From Saprospiraceae bacterium (GTDB taxonomy: Bacteria > Bacteroidota > Bacteroidia > Chitinophagales > Saprospiraceae), in NCBI GenBank assembly GCA_016714765.1, contig JADKCF010000044.1, positions 85,001 through 149,000 of the forward strand: a stretch of 64,000 nucleotides of DNA. Direction: 5' to 3'. Both the position numbers and the translations under genes were made by a program. Positions within the stretch are counted from its first letter, which is position 1. Every line of letters begins with the position of its first letter. Under the pieces are notes generated by a model. That model saw only the letters and a list, made by a program, of their open reading frames with translations, was not told where the DNA came from and did not search any database. This document shows positions 29,012-37,477 of the stretch, piece by piece.

Positions 29012-29019
29012 TAAATTTG
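29012..29019 (+). promoter_or_regulatory. -7 box of the TonB-dependent receptor gene, with an upstream copy
   Basis: TAAATTTG matches TAnnTTTG, 9 bases before the ATG at 29029. The same octamer stands exactly 20 bases upstream (28992-28999), so there may be two alternative start sites. The transcript from the downstream box would be almost leaderless. Confidence 0.45.
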
Positions 29020-29028
29020 TTAAACATT

Positions 29029-31437
29029 ATGAGTATTAGATCATTCATCGTTCTCGCCTTTATTGTGTTCCCACTGTTTTTTTATGCTCAGACAGGTGTC
29101 ATCAAAGGGACTGTAAAAGATAAGTTAAGCAATGATGCCATCATAGGAGCCAATATCCTGCTTATAGGTACTGACAGAGGTACGTCTACAGATATAGATG
29201 GGAATTATATTATCACAGATCTGGTGCCGGGTACTTACGATATACAGGTGAGTTATATTGGGTATGAAACAATCTCACAATATGAGATAGATGTCCAGGG
29301 TATCAGGCCCACCATCTTTAATTTCGAACTATCTGAAAACATCAAGCAACTCGAAGAAGTGGTGGTTAAGGCAGCTTCATTTAAGAAAACCGCCGAGAGC
29401 CCTGTGTCGCTAAGGACAATAGGAGTGTCTGAAATCAAAAGAAATCCGGGAGGCAACCGTGACATCTCCAGAGTAATACAATCCCTGCCAGGGGTTACAT
29501 CTTCGGCATCTTTTCGAAATGATTTGATCATCAGGGGAGGGGCTCCCAACGAAAACCGTTTTTTTGTGGATGATGTAGAAGTGCCAGTCATCAATCACTT
29601 TTCCACACAAGGCTCATCAGGTGGTCCTGCGGGTATTATCAATGTGGACTTTATCCGTGAAGTGGATTTTTATAGTGGAGCATTTCCAGTGAGCAGGGGC
29701 AACAGTCTGAGTTCAGTATTCAATTTCAAATTTAAAGATGGCCGCGATGATAGACTCGGATTTACGGCTACAGCTGGGGCTACGGATCTGGGGGTAACAC
29801 TCGATGGTCCGGCTGGCAAAAAAGGGACTTTTTTAGTCTCTGCAAGAAGATCATACCTCCAGTTTTTATTTAAGGCGATCGGATTGCCTTTCCTGCCGAC
29901 ATATACTGATTTTAATGCCAAATACAAATACAAAATAGACAATAAAAACGAAATCACATTTATTGGTCTTGGAGCTATTGATGATTTTACACTCAATACA
30001 GAAGCCAACGATACAGAAGCTAAGCAGTCCATACTCGACCGTTTGCCGGTCAATACACAGTGGAATTACACCAACGGTCTGGTGTATAAGCACTATACAG
30101 ATCGGGGTTTTACCACTTTTGTACTTAGCAGAAATATGCTCAATAATGAGGCTGTTAAGTACTTTCGTAATGATGAATCTGCGGAAGAAAACCTCATACT
30201 AAGGTATAAATCACAGGAGATTGAAAATAAATTGAGGGTAGAGTCATCTCAAAAACTGGGTGAATGGGAATTTCTCATCGGAGCCGGTTATGAGTGGGTA
30301 AAGTACAACAACAATACAGAAAATAAAATATTCACAGGCTTGGGTGCCGAATACATCAAGTATTCGAATGCTATCGAACTGCACAAATATAGTGCTTTTG
30401 GAAATATCAGCCGTAAATATCTGAATGACAAGCTGAATTTTTCCATAGGTTTACGCATGGACGGAAATTCCTACTCCAGTGTCATGAGCAATCCACTGGA
30501 TCAGGTATCGCCAAGGATCTCAGCCTCTTATCAGATCACCGAGCGCTTGTCATACAATGTAAATGCAGGCAGGTATTATCAGCTGCCGCCCTACACTGCG
30601 CTGGGATATACAAACCAACAGATCCTGGTCAATAAGCAAAACAATATCAGTTATATATCTGCCAATCATTTTGTGACTGGCTTGGAATATAATTTATCCA
30701 CATCAGGTCGTGTTACCGTAGAAGGTTATTATAAAAAGTACAACAATTACCCACTGCTGCTCAGGGAAAAGATATCGCTGGCCAATCTGGGTGGAGATTT
30801 TGGAATCATTGGAAATGAACCGGTGACATCCACTTCTGAGGGACGTACTTATGGATTAGAATTGTTGTTTCAGCAAAGATTGTATAAAGGATTTTACGGA
30901 ATACTGGCCTATACTTTTGGAAAGTCAGAGTTTACCAATGTCAATGGCAGCTATGCACCAAGTTCGTGGGATAGTCGTCATATCATTAATCTTACGTTAG
31001 GTAAAAAATTCCGGCACAACTGGGAGCTGGGTATCAGATACCGCTATCAGGCAGGCCTGCCTTCGACTCCTTTCAGTCCTAGTTCTAGTTTGGTATCCAA
31101 TTGGGACAGGAATTCTGCAGGAATTCCCGATTATTCATTGATCAATACTTTGCGAAACGGTCCCGTCAATGTCCTCGATATGAGGCTGGATAAAAAGTGG
31201 TTTTTTAAAGGCTGGGATCTCAATCTATATCTGGATCTCCAAAACGTCACTGCAAATGCAGTAGGCAATAATACGCTGATCCTCGACCGCCCACTGGACG
31301 AAAACAATATGCCCGTCGGAGGGCCTGTCGTTATCAATCCTGATGCGCCTGACGACCAACAAAGATATAAGCTAAAGTCTATCAACAATGCTACCGGTAC
31401 AGTATTGCCTACTCTCGGTATTGTCATAAGTTTGTAG
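29029..31437 (+). CDS. TonB-dependent receptor with CarboxypepD-like N-terminal domain
   Basis: 802 residues. A signal peptide (SIRSFIVLAFIVFPLFFYAQ) precedes a carboxypeptidase-regulatory-like beta-sandwich (about 22-105, with GVIKGTVKDKLSNDAIIGAN and GTYDIQVSYIGYE). A plug domain follows (about 115-230, with DISRVIQSLPGV and NDLIIRGGAPNENRFFVDD), then a 22-strand-type barrel. It takes up an unknown ligand across the outer membrane using TonB energy. There is no SusD partner nearby, so it is not a classic polysaccharide-utilisation pair. The frame opens upstream at a TTG (28984) but the ATG at 29029 begins the signal peptide. A C-terminal barrel strand ends LGIVISL. Confidence 0.93.
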   Translation: MSIRSFIVLAFIVFPLFFYAQTGVIKGTVKDKLSNDAIIGANILLIGTDRGTSTDIDGNYIITDLVPGTYDIQVSYIGYETISQYEIDVQGIRPTIFNFELSENIKQLEEVVVKAASFKKTAESPVSLRTIGVSEIKRNPGGNRDISRVIQSLPGVTSSASFRNDLIIRGGAPNENRFFVDDVEVPVINHFSTQGSSGGPAGIINVDFIREVDFYSGAFPVSRGNSLSSVFNFKFKDGRDDRLGFTATAGATDLGVTLDGPAGKKGTFLVSARRSYLQFLFKAIGLPFLPTYTDFNAKYKYKIDNKNEITFIGLGAIDDFTLNTEANDTEAKQSILDRLPVNTQWNYTNGLVYKHYTDRGFTTFVLSRNMLNNEAVKYFRNDESAEENLILRYKSQEIENKLRVESSQKLGEWEFLIGAGYEWVKYNNNTENKIFTGLGAEYIKYSNAIELHKYSAFGNISRKYLNDKLNFSIGLRMDGNSYSSVMSNPLDQVSPRISASYQITERLSYNVNAGRYYQLPPYTALGYTNQQILVNKQNNISYISANHFVTGLEYNLSTSGRVTVEGYYKKYNNYPLLLREKISLANLGGDFGIIGNEPVTSTSEGRTYGLELLFQQRLYKGFYGILAYTFGKSEFTNVNGSYAPSSWDSRHIINLTLGKKFRHNWELGIRYRYQAGLPSTPFSPSSSLVSNWDRNSAGIPDYSLINTLRNGPVNVLDMRLDKKWFFKGWDLNLYLDLQNVTANAVGNNTLILDRPLDENNMPVGGPVVINPDAPDDQQRYKLKSINNATGTVLPTLGIVISL

Positions 31438-31463
31438 TACATTTGTACTAAAAATTATTTAAA

Positions 31464-32312
31464 ATGCAATCGATAAATGCGTTTATCCTAATCGTATTCA
31501 CATTTTTACACATCAGCCGGGGCAACTCTCAGGATGGGTGCGTGAATATCATGACGTATAATATAAGATACGATGAAAAAAAGGATTCTGCAGATAACTG
31601 GCACTTTAGAAAAGCCCCAATGATCCGGATGCTGGAGCACTACAATCCAGGTTTGTTAGGTATTCAGGAAGGTCTTTATCATCAGATAGCATATTTAGAC
31701 AGTAATCTGATGCATCACACTTATATCGGCAGCGGAAGAGATGACGGCCAAAACAAAGGTGAATTTTCGGCCATATTTATTGACACTACAAAATTCAGGA
31801 TCATTAAATCAGGGACTTTCTGGCTGTCTGCAACACCTGAGGTTCCTTCTGTAGGATGGGATGCTGCTTTACCCAGGGTTTGTACTTTTGGACTCGTCAA
31901 GCAAAGAACCTCTGGTAAATTGCTTTGGGTTTTCAATACACATTTTGATCACAAGGGTACACAAGCCAGGCAAAACTCAGCTCTGTTGCTGATAAAAACT
32001 ATACAAAATATGAATGCCGACAAGTATCCTGTCATACTTATGGGGATTCTTGAGGATGCATATCAAGACGTGAGGGTAGCAACAGCCACACCTTTTTATG
32101 GATCTGAAGGTACCTTTAATGGCTTTGGCAAAGAAAATTTGTCCAGGCGCATAGATTATATTTTTGCAAAAGATATGAACGTGCTTACTGCATCACATAT
32201 AGATGACAGGTCAATGTCCGGTAGGTGGATATCAGATCACATTCCTGTTCTTAGCTGTTGTAAATTTAAAAAGAGCAGTAAAAAAATTAAAAGGAGTACC
32301 AGAAAACCCTGA
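31464..32312 (+). CDS. Exported endonuclease/exonuclease/phosphatase (EEP) family protein, one motif lost
   Basis: 282 residues with a signal peptide (about 1-21). EEP-fold enzymes cleave phosphoesters. Most active-site motifs are present: MTYNIRYD (Asn), LLGIQEG (catalytic Glu), FNTHFDHKG (His), RRIDYIF, and a C-terminal SDHIPV (Asp-His). The normally conserved GDFN motif (the Asp and Asn that bind substrate and act as base) reads GILED here (near residue 193), so both key residues are missing. Activity may be reduced or lost, or the base calls are wrong there. It lies 26 bases after the TonB receptor and is probably co-transcribed. The lysine-rich tail ends at a terminator hairpin. Confidence 0.88.
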   Translation: MQSINAFILIVFTFLHISRGNSQDGCVNIMTYNIRYDEKKDSADNWHFRKAPMIRMLEHYNPGLLGIQEGLYHQIAYLDSNLMHHTYIGSGRDDGQNKGEFSAIFIDTTKFRIIKSGTFWLSATPEVPSVGWDAALPRVCTFGLVKQRTSGKLLWVFNTHFDHKGTQARQNSALLLIKTIQNMNADKYPVILMGILEDAYQDVRVATATPFYGSEGTFNGFGKENLSRRIDYIFAKDMNVLTASHIDDRSMSGRWISDHIPVLSCCKFKKSSKKIKRSTRKP

Positions 32313-32328
32313 TACTCCTAAAGAGATT
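32292..32328 (+). terminator. Terminator overlapping the end of the EEP gene
   Basis: AGGAGTA (32292-32298) pairs with TACTCCT (32313-32319) around the stop codon, and a T-run follows (from about 32328). It probably ends the TonB receptor/EEP transcript. Confidence 0.6.
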
Positions 32329-32577
32329 TTTTTTAATAGCCAGCAGTTTTGCTTAAAGCTAATAGCCGAATGTGATATGGGATTATCATTCGTAAAAGAG
32401 ATTAAAAAGACCTTTATACTATTTAATTAACAAAGCAAAGATAAGTAGAGGTCAAATGCTCTGGAATATAACTTTTGTTATACGCCGATGTGTAATATTG
32501 GTTAAAAAAGCATCTACCAACTGCGGCTTGATCCCATCTTCAAAAATTGATTAAAGAAATAAATTACGGATAATACC
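32329..32577. other. Intergenic region before the DEAD-box helicase
   Basis: A gene-free stretch of about 360 bases lies between the EEP gene and the helicase. Apart from the terminator, the promoter at 32578-32605 and a small T-loop hairpin (TATAAC/GTTATA, 32467-32482), I see nothing definite. Short open frames here have no family features. Confidence 0.4.
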
Positions 32578-32605
32578 TTGATATGGTTTAATTTATGTAT
32601 CTTTG
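32578..32605 (+). promoter_or_regulatory. Promoter of the DEAD-box helicase gene
   Basis: TTG (32578-32580) and TATCTTTG (32598-32605) are separated by 17 bases, a fair Bacteroidota promoter. The predicted leader of about 62 bases holds a 6-bp stem (GGTTCT 32629-32634 with AGAACC 32652-32657). Confidence 0.55.
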
Positions 32606-32674
32606 TGGCTCACAATCGCCCTCCTTTAGGTTCTTTACAGTTCAGGAATGGAGAACCGGTATTAAAAAATATTT

Positions 32675-33988
32675 ATGACATTTGAAAATTTAGGTCTCAT
32701 AGAGCCCATTATGGCAGCTCTTAAGACAGAAGGTTATGTACAACCTACACCCATACAATCACGTTCGATACCATTATTGCTTGCGGGACACGACTTACTT
32801 GCATGCGCACAGACAGGCACAGGTAAGACAGCAGCATTTGCTATCCCTATCATACAGCACCTTGCAGCCAATGAAATAAAAGCACACAGACGAATCAAAG
32901 CACTCATAGTGACTCCAACTCGTGAGCTCGCTATACAGATAGATGAAAGTTTTGCAGCTTACGGAAGAAATACGAAACTCAGGCATACGGTGATCTTTGG
33001 TGGCGTCAATCAGCATAGCCAGGTCAATACACTCAAGGCTGGAGTAGACATACTGGTGGCTACACCCGGCAGATTACTCGACCTTGTAGCTCAGGGTCAC
33101 ATCAGGCTGGGAGATGTCTCACATTTTGTACTCGATGAAGCAGACCGTATGCTGGATATGGGATTTGTCCATGATGTTAAAAAAATCATCAAACTCATCC
33201 CTGTTAAAAGACAATCACTTTTCTTTTCGGCAACTATGCCTGATTCCATCATGGCACTCGCAGCCAGTATTCTTTCTGACCCCGAAAAAGTAGAAGTCAC
33301 ACCTGTGTCATCCACTGCAGAAACTATACAGCAGGCCATTTATTATGTAGATCAGGTGAATAAATATGACTTGCTGCAGCATATACTAAAAGATAGGAAT
33401 ATTAAGACAGCACTGGTGTTTACCAGGACAAAACGTGGTGCTGACAAAGTGGTCAAATACCTGACCCGCTTTAATATCAGCGCTGAAGCCATCCATGGCA
33501 ATAAATCCCAAAATGCCCGCCAACGTGCGTTGTCCAATTTTAAAGACCACACTACACGTGTACTTGTGGCAACTGACATAGCAGCCAGAGGCATAGATAT
33601 AGATGAGCTTGCATATGTCATCAATTTTGAGATACCCAACATACCGGAGACCTATGTACATCGCATAGGAAGAACAGGTAGAGCAGGGGCTTCCGGTAAA
33701 GCCATATCCTTCTGTGACATAGAAGAAAGACCATATCTGCGTGACATTCAGAAACTCATCAACATTCAGATACCGGTAGAAGAAGGTCATCCTTTTCCAT
33801 CCAGCAATGTACCAGCACAGTCAGCATTTTCCGGACCAGCTCAGAAGCACGTGCAGCACAGAAGCAATCACCCACGGCCAAAGTCGACCGGTTCAGGTCA
33901 CAGGAGTGGCAGCACCAGTATGTCTGAGGGTAACGGACCGGCAAGTGGGGCACCCAAAAAAAAATGGTTTAAACCTACCAGCAGATAA
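32675..33988 (+). CDS. DEAD-box ATP-dependent RNA helicase, RhlE-like
   Basis: 437 residues. The full helicase motif series is present: the Q-motif (GYVQPTPIQSRSIP), motif I AQTGTGKTAAF, Ia PTRELAIQI, Ib ATPGRLLDL, II VLDEADRMLDMGF, III FSATMP, IV LVFTRTKRGADK, V ATDIAARGIDID and VI YVHRIGRTGRAG. The spacing and the ERPYLRDIQKLI region suit the RhlE group, which act in RNA folding, ribosome assembly and cold adaptation. A basic, low-complexity tail (about 375-437, rich in His, Arg, Ser, Gly, Pro) probably binds RNA. It is a single gene with its own promoter and terminator. Confidence 0.95.
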   Translation: MTFENLGLIEPIMAALKTEGYVQPTPIQSRSIPLLLAGHDLLACAQTGTGKTAAFAIPIIQHLAANEIKAHRRIKALIVTPTRELAIQIDESFAAYGRNTKLRHTVIFGGVNQHSQVNTLKAGVDILVATPGRLLDLVAQGHIRLGDVSHFVLDEADRMLDMGFVHDVKKIIKLIPVKRQSLFFSATMPDSIMALAASILSDPEKVEVTPVSSTAETIQQAIYYVDQVNKYDLLQHILKDRNIKTALVFTRTKRGADKVVKYLTRFNISAEAIHGNKSQNARQRALSNFKDHTTRVLVATDIAARGIDIDELAYVINFEIPNIPETYVHRIGRTGRAGASGKAISFCDIEERPYLRDIQKLINIQIPVEEGHPFPSSNVPAQSAFSGPAQKHVQHRSNHPRPKSTGSGHRSGSTSMSEGNGPASGAPKKKWFKPTSR

Positions 33989-34001
33989 TCATTCAGCGAC
34001 T

Positions 34002-34047
34002 AAAAAAGAGTCCTTCATTCCAATCTTGGGGTGAGGGACTCTTTTTT
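34002..34047 (+). terminator. Terminator after the helicase gene
   Basis: AAAAAAGAGTCC (34002-34013) pairs with GGACTCTTTTTT (34036-34047), a perfect 12-base inverted repeat with a T-run at its end. Confidence 0.85.
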
Positions 34048-34133
34048 CAGTTCACCATTGCTTGCGCATTTGGTACATTAAAATATTCATTGCATTACAA
34101 GAAGGGTATTCAAGACGTTATGAAATATATACC

Positions 34134-34164
34134 TTGATAATTTGAAAAGAATCTTTTATATTTG
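34134..34164 (+). promoter_or_regulatory. Promoter of the lipoprotein-like gene
   Basis: TTG (34134-34136) and TATATTTG (34157-34164) are 20 bases apart, one of the best Bacteroidota consensus promoters in the window. It lies 17 bases before the ATG at 34181 and excludes the TTG at 34142 as the start. Confidence 0.7.
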
Positions 34165-34180
34165 TATCAAGTGTAGAATT

Positions 34181-35005
34181 ATGAGACATAAACCGTACGT
34201 ATATATACTGTTTTTAATATTGGGAAACTCTTGTGCACCAACTCTGGATGTGCAGGAGATAAAAAATATTGGCAAAACAAAATTTGATCCATTTGTACTT
34301 AAGCCCGACAGAGAGATCAATAACTTAAGATTGGATTTAATAAGACAAACTTATGATGAAAGAGTAAATGATTCAATCTCTGAAACCGCTGACACACCTT
34401 ATCATCCTGTAGGGTTCGACCTGGGAAATGGATTGTTTTATGACTTAAATGATAATCTTTGTTTGAGGATAGATTATTTGATGAAATTCACATCGGATAA
34501 AAATTTTGAATTGCACAAAATAAATAGACCTGATAAAAATAAAGGTAAAGTAATTTACAGATTTCACAATGATTCATTGACAGTCACAAATCCTCCAAGA
34601 AAAAAAGTGCGCTATTTTTATCATCGTATTGCAAAATTGGATACTATGTCATACATGTATAATCATCGAATGAAATATGCCATTATTGAAACAGATAGTT
34701 TAATGACATACATGATCAAAAGGAAAAATATGTCTGCAATTCATAAACTCGACGAAAACCAATATTGTCTAAAAATAGGAAAGAGAAAGGAAAACTACCA
34801 AATTTCAGGCAATGAAATATTTTTAAACGACCACTATACTGTGCATTTGACCAATGATGATTCGACCTTAGTTATACAACGAAAAGGTAAAAGAAAAAAT
34901 ACAACTTTATACACTATAGAGAAAAGCGAAGGTAAAATTTTCATTTATAATGAAAAATATTTTGGAACTAAAATCGAGATTGACAATGCCGCGGTATGGA
35001 TATAG
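34181..35005 (+). CDS. Hypothetical exported protein, probable lipoprotein
   Basis: About 274 residues. The N-terminus MRHKPYVYILFLILGNSCAP is a short signal sequence with a cysteine that could be lipidated, although the lipobox is not canonical. The rest is polar, lysine- and aspartate-rich, with no domain I recognise. The downstream T9SS cargo frame overlaps its 3' end but the likely start of that gene is after its stop. The ATG is chosen because it lies 17 bases after a strong promoter. Confidence 0.65.
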   Translation: MRHKPYVYILFLILGNSCAPTLDVQEIKNIGKTKFDPFVLKPDREINNLRLDLIRQTYDERVNDSISETADTPYHPVGFDLGNGLFYDLNDNLCLRIDYLMKFTSDKNFELHKINRPDKNKGKVIYRFHNDSLTVTNPPRKKVRYFYHRIAKLDTMSYMYNHRMKYAIIETDSLMTYMIKRKNMSAIHKLDENQYCLKIGKRKENYQISGNEIFLNDHYTVHLTNDDSTLVIQRKGKRKNTTLYTIEKSEGKIFIYNEKYFGTKIEIDNAAVWI

Positions 35006-35099
35006 CGCAATAGTAAACTGTTATGTAAATACGACTTCAGGCGTCGAATGGAACAATACGAATAGACTCGGCAACGACACAATAATGTTAAAGATTAAT

Positions 35100-36023
35100 A
35101 TGAAAATGACGGTGTTTAGAAGTACAGTTTTTTTTATAGTTCTATTTTTATCTAAATCTGTGTTTAGCCAATATCAGCCAATGCTAAATGAGGGTAGTGA
35201 GTGGCATCATTACTTTTGGTTTGAAGCTAGCTGCAACCATCATTTAATAGTGAGCGGGGATACCATTATAAACGATATCGAATATAAAAAAATTATAAAC
35301 CAAGGTGATATATGTAATTATCCATATTTTACATTTGCCAGAGAAGACTCCATCAGCAAACAAGTGTATTACCTTTACCCTGACACAACAGAGATAATGA
35401 TATATGATTTTTCATTATTGGTGGGTGATAAGATAAAAAGTACATTCCAGTACTACCCATTTGAAATGGTGGTAGACAGCATTTCCACAAATCTAACTAA
35501 ATATTCGCCTTGTTTTTTGCCTCCGGAAATTTATCTCCAAACCCCAAAAATATTTTATTTATCCCATGTCAATTGTCTGAATTGCAAGCAGGTAATTTGG
35601 ATAGAAGGAATTGGAAATATATCAAATCCTTTTTACAGTTACACAGAATGGAATGCGGGCACACTGGGCGATGCTTTGCTTTGCCACATTGACAAGACCG
35701 GATTTAGGGATTATCATTACATCTATTGCGAAGAACCTAAACCATGTCAGGGCCCCTCAGTAAATACCAAAGAATTGACAAAAGAAGTACAGATTAAACT
35801 CTACCCAAATCCTGCTGGTGAAGCAGCATATCTGGAAATTATCGACACTGAAAGTGCCATAGTGAGCATAGAGTTTTATAATTCTGGGGGAATGTTGTTA
35901 AGTAGTAAAAATGAAATATTTAGTAATCACTTCGATATATCGGAATTCAATTCAGGATTAATCTTTGTTGTAATAAGAACAAAAAAAGGGGAAGTGATGA
36001 TTGAAAAATGGGTCAAAAAATAA
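35100..36023 (+). CDS. T9SS type A sorting domain-containing hypothetical protein
   Basis: About 307 residues. The signal peptide begins at 35100 (MKMTVFRSTVFFIVLFLSKS). The open frame runs back to 34950, but the sequence before 35100 is polar and overlaps the previous gene. The middle (about 25-215) has no domain I recognise; it has several Cys (SCNHH, DICNYP, VNCLNCKQ, YCEEP). The last 75 residues form a T9SS type A domain: IKLYPNPAGEAAYLEI, then SIEFYNSGGMLL and a terminal FNSGLIFVVIRTKKGE. It would be exported by the T9SS and attached to or released from the cell surface. Role unknown. Confidence 0.8.
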   Translation: MKMTVFRSTVFFIVLFLSKSVFSQYQPMLNEGSEWHHYFWFEASCNHHLIVSGDTIINDIEYKKIINQGDICNYPYFTFAREDSISKQVYYLYPDTTEIMIYDFSLLVGDKIKSTFQYYPFEMVVDSISTNLTKYSPCFLPPEIYLQTPKIFYLSHVNCLNCKQVIWIEGIGNISNPFYSYTEWNAGTLGDALLCHIDKTGFRDYHYIYCEEPKPCQGPSVNTKELTKEVQIKLYPNPAGEAAYLEIIDTESAIVSIEFYNSGGMLLSSKNEIFSNHFDISEFNSGLIFVVIRTKKGEVMIEKWVKK

Positions 36024-36104
36024 ATACTTACGAACCACAAGCACTTTACAATAAAGCGGATGAGGTTACATTTCTTAATATGGTTTAGCTTTTTAGCTTC
36101 AGGC

Positions 36105-36146
36105 AAAAAAAAGATGTCAGCATGTGAGGCTGACATCTTTTTTTTT
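36105..36146. terminator. Bidirectional terminator between the cargo gene and porV
   Basis: A stem of about 17 bases (A-run plus AAGATGTCAGC against GCTGACATCTT plus T-run) with a 7-base loop. It lies between the convergent cargo gene and porV and can end both transcripts. Confidence 0.85.
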
Positions 36147-36165
36147 AATCATTACAAAGATAGTA

Positions 36166-37422
36166 TTATTGTGCTCCGTCAGCTTTGAAAACAGAAAAAT
36201 CAAACAAGAGTGAAAACCTGAGTGTATTGTCCAATGGATTAGGAATCACAGATGTAGGTATAAGATAGGACAAATCAATGCCGAAGACATTGTACTTGAT
36301 GCCTGCTCCTACTGTAAAAAAGCGTCGATTACCCTTTTCTGAACTTTCATAGTAATAGCCTCCTCTGAATGCAAATTGTTTGTCATACCAGTATTCTGCC
36401 CCAAATGAGATAGAAACCTCCTTCAATTCTTCGCTGATACCACCCTGCGCATCACCAAACGATCCCAATATACCTGAGAAAAGAGATTTTTCTCTGTAAT
36501 CTGCAATTTTATTTCCGTCCTTGTCCCATTCAGGATTATCCTTAAGTGTTCCGTCCTCCATCAATATTTTTTTAGCTATCGGTGTAGGTACCATCAGCTT
36601 ATTGAAGTCAAGTGCAAAAGTGAGTGAGTTGTATTGATCCAGGTCCAGTTTCAGAGCGGTACCCAGTCCAAAGTTGGCAGGTATAAAGTCTCTGACGATA
36701 TTATCACGGGTATAAGATATTTTAGAACCAATGTTGGTCAGAGCCAGCCCATATGACCATTCGCCTTTGTAACCACCTAGATTTGTTTTTGTCCTGTAGT
36801 TCAGACCAAAATCTGCGGCAAAAGCTGAGGCGGTATTGATGTCTACACCATTGACCTGTAGTCCTGAAGCCAGGTTACTGAAAACATATTTTCCGGAGAG
36901 AGAAGCCGATAATTTATCACCAAGTTTACGTGCATATGCAACTGTAAATTCACCTTCTCTGGGTCTTCCTGTACCTAAGGAACCTCCTTGCTGATCCGTG
37001 AAATCAATATCACCAAGTGAAAAATATCTTATTCCTCCACCTATAGCCTGATTTTCGTCCAGCTTATAAAACCCAGAAACATAAAGCAAAAATATATCAT
37101 CCAGATTCAGATTTCTAAGCCATGGTGTATATGTAAATGAGAATCCAGACTGGTCTTCAGCAAAAACGAGATTAGATGCATTGAAGTGCATGGCATTCGA
37201 ATTAGGTGACAAAGCTACACCTGCATCACCCATTGCGCCGGATCTTGCGTCAGGTGTGATGCGCAGGAAGGGAACCGCTGTGAGCAGAGTATTGGATATA
37301 CATTTTCCATTGTTATCCACTACACAACCTTTTACAGGGTCAAACACCTGTCCATAAGAGGCCATAGGAACGACAAAAGCGATAATTAATATTAAGTTTT
37401 TCAATTTGTTATACATACTCAT
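36166..37422 (-). CDS. porV: Type IX secretion system outer membrane channel protein PorV
   Basis: 418 residues. PorV (LptO) is a FadL-like outer-membrane barrel that carries folded T9SS cargo from the SprA translocon to the PorU sortase. A signal peptide (about 1-24) is followed by a short region and then the family hallmark TPDARSGAMGDAGVALSPN and YTPWLRNLNLDDIFLLYVSG, with later GGGIRYFSLGDIDFTD. The barrel continues to the end (DNTLRFSLLFDFSVF). It lies 55 bases downstream of porU on the same strand, the usual neighbour in Bacteroidota, so both form an operon. Confidence 0.95.
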   Translation of the reverse strand: MSMYNKLKNLILIIAFVVPMASYGQVFDPVKGCVVDNNGKCISNTLLTAVPFLRITPDARSGAMGDAGVALSPNSNAMHFNASNLVFAEDQSGFSFTYTPWLRNLNLDDIFLLYVSGFYKLDENQAIGGGIRYFSLGDIDFTDQQGGSLGTGRPREGEFTVAYARKLGDKLSASLSGKYVFSNLASGLQVNGVDINTASAFAADFGLNYRTKTNLGGYKGEWSYGLALTNIGSKISYTRDNIVRDFIPANFGLGTALKLDLDQYNSLTFALDFNKLMVPTPIAKKILMEDGTLKDNPEWDKDGNKIADYREKSLFSGILGSFGDAQGGISEELKEVSISFGAEYWYDKQFAFRGGYYYESSEKGNRRFFTVGAGIKYNVFGIDLSYLIPTSVIPNPLDNTLRFSLLFDFSVFKADGAQ

Positions 37423-37477
37423 TGTTTATAAAAATAATTGTTGCAAAATTACAAAATAATATTTGTTAAAGAATTAA

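Noticed and set aside
28984..29028. Extended N-terminus of the TonB receptor from TTG at 28984
   Set aside because: The extension contains two -7 boxes and precedes a proper signal peptide beginning at the ATG 29029.
29012..31437. SusC/SusD polysaccharide-utilisation locus
   Set aside because: There is a TonB receptor with a CarboxypepD-like domain, but no SusD-type lipoprotein or glycoside hydrolase follows; an EEP-family protein does.
32467..32482. TATAAC-TTTT-GTTATA hairpin before the helicase
   Set aside because: Six A/T-rich pairs with no T-run after them, not near a gene end; likely chance.
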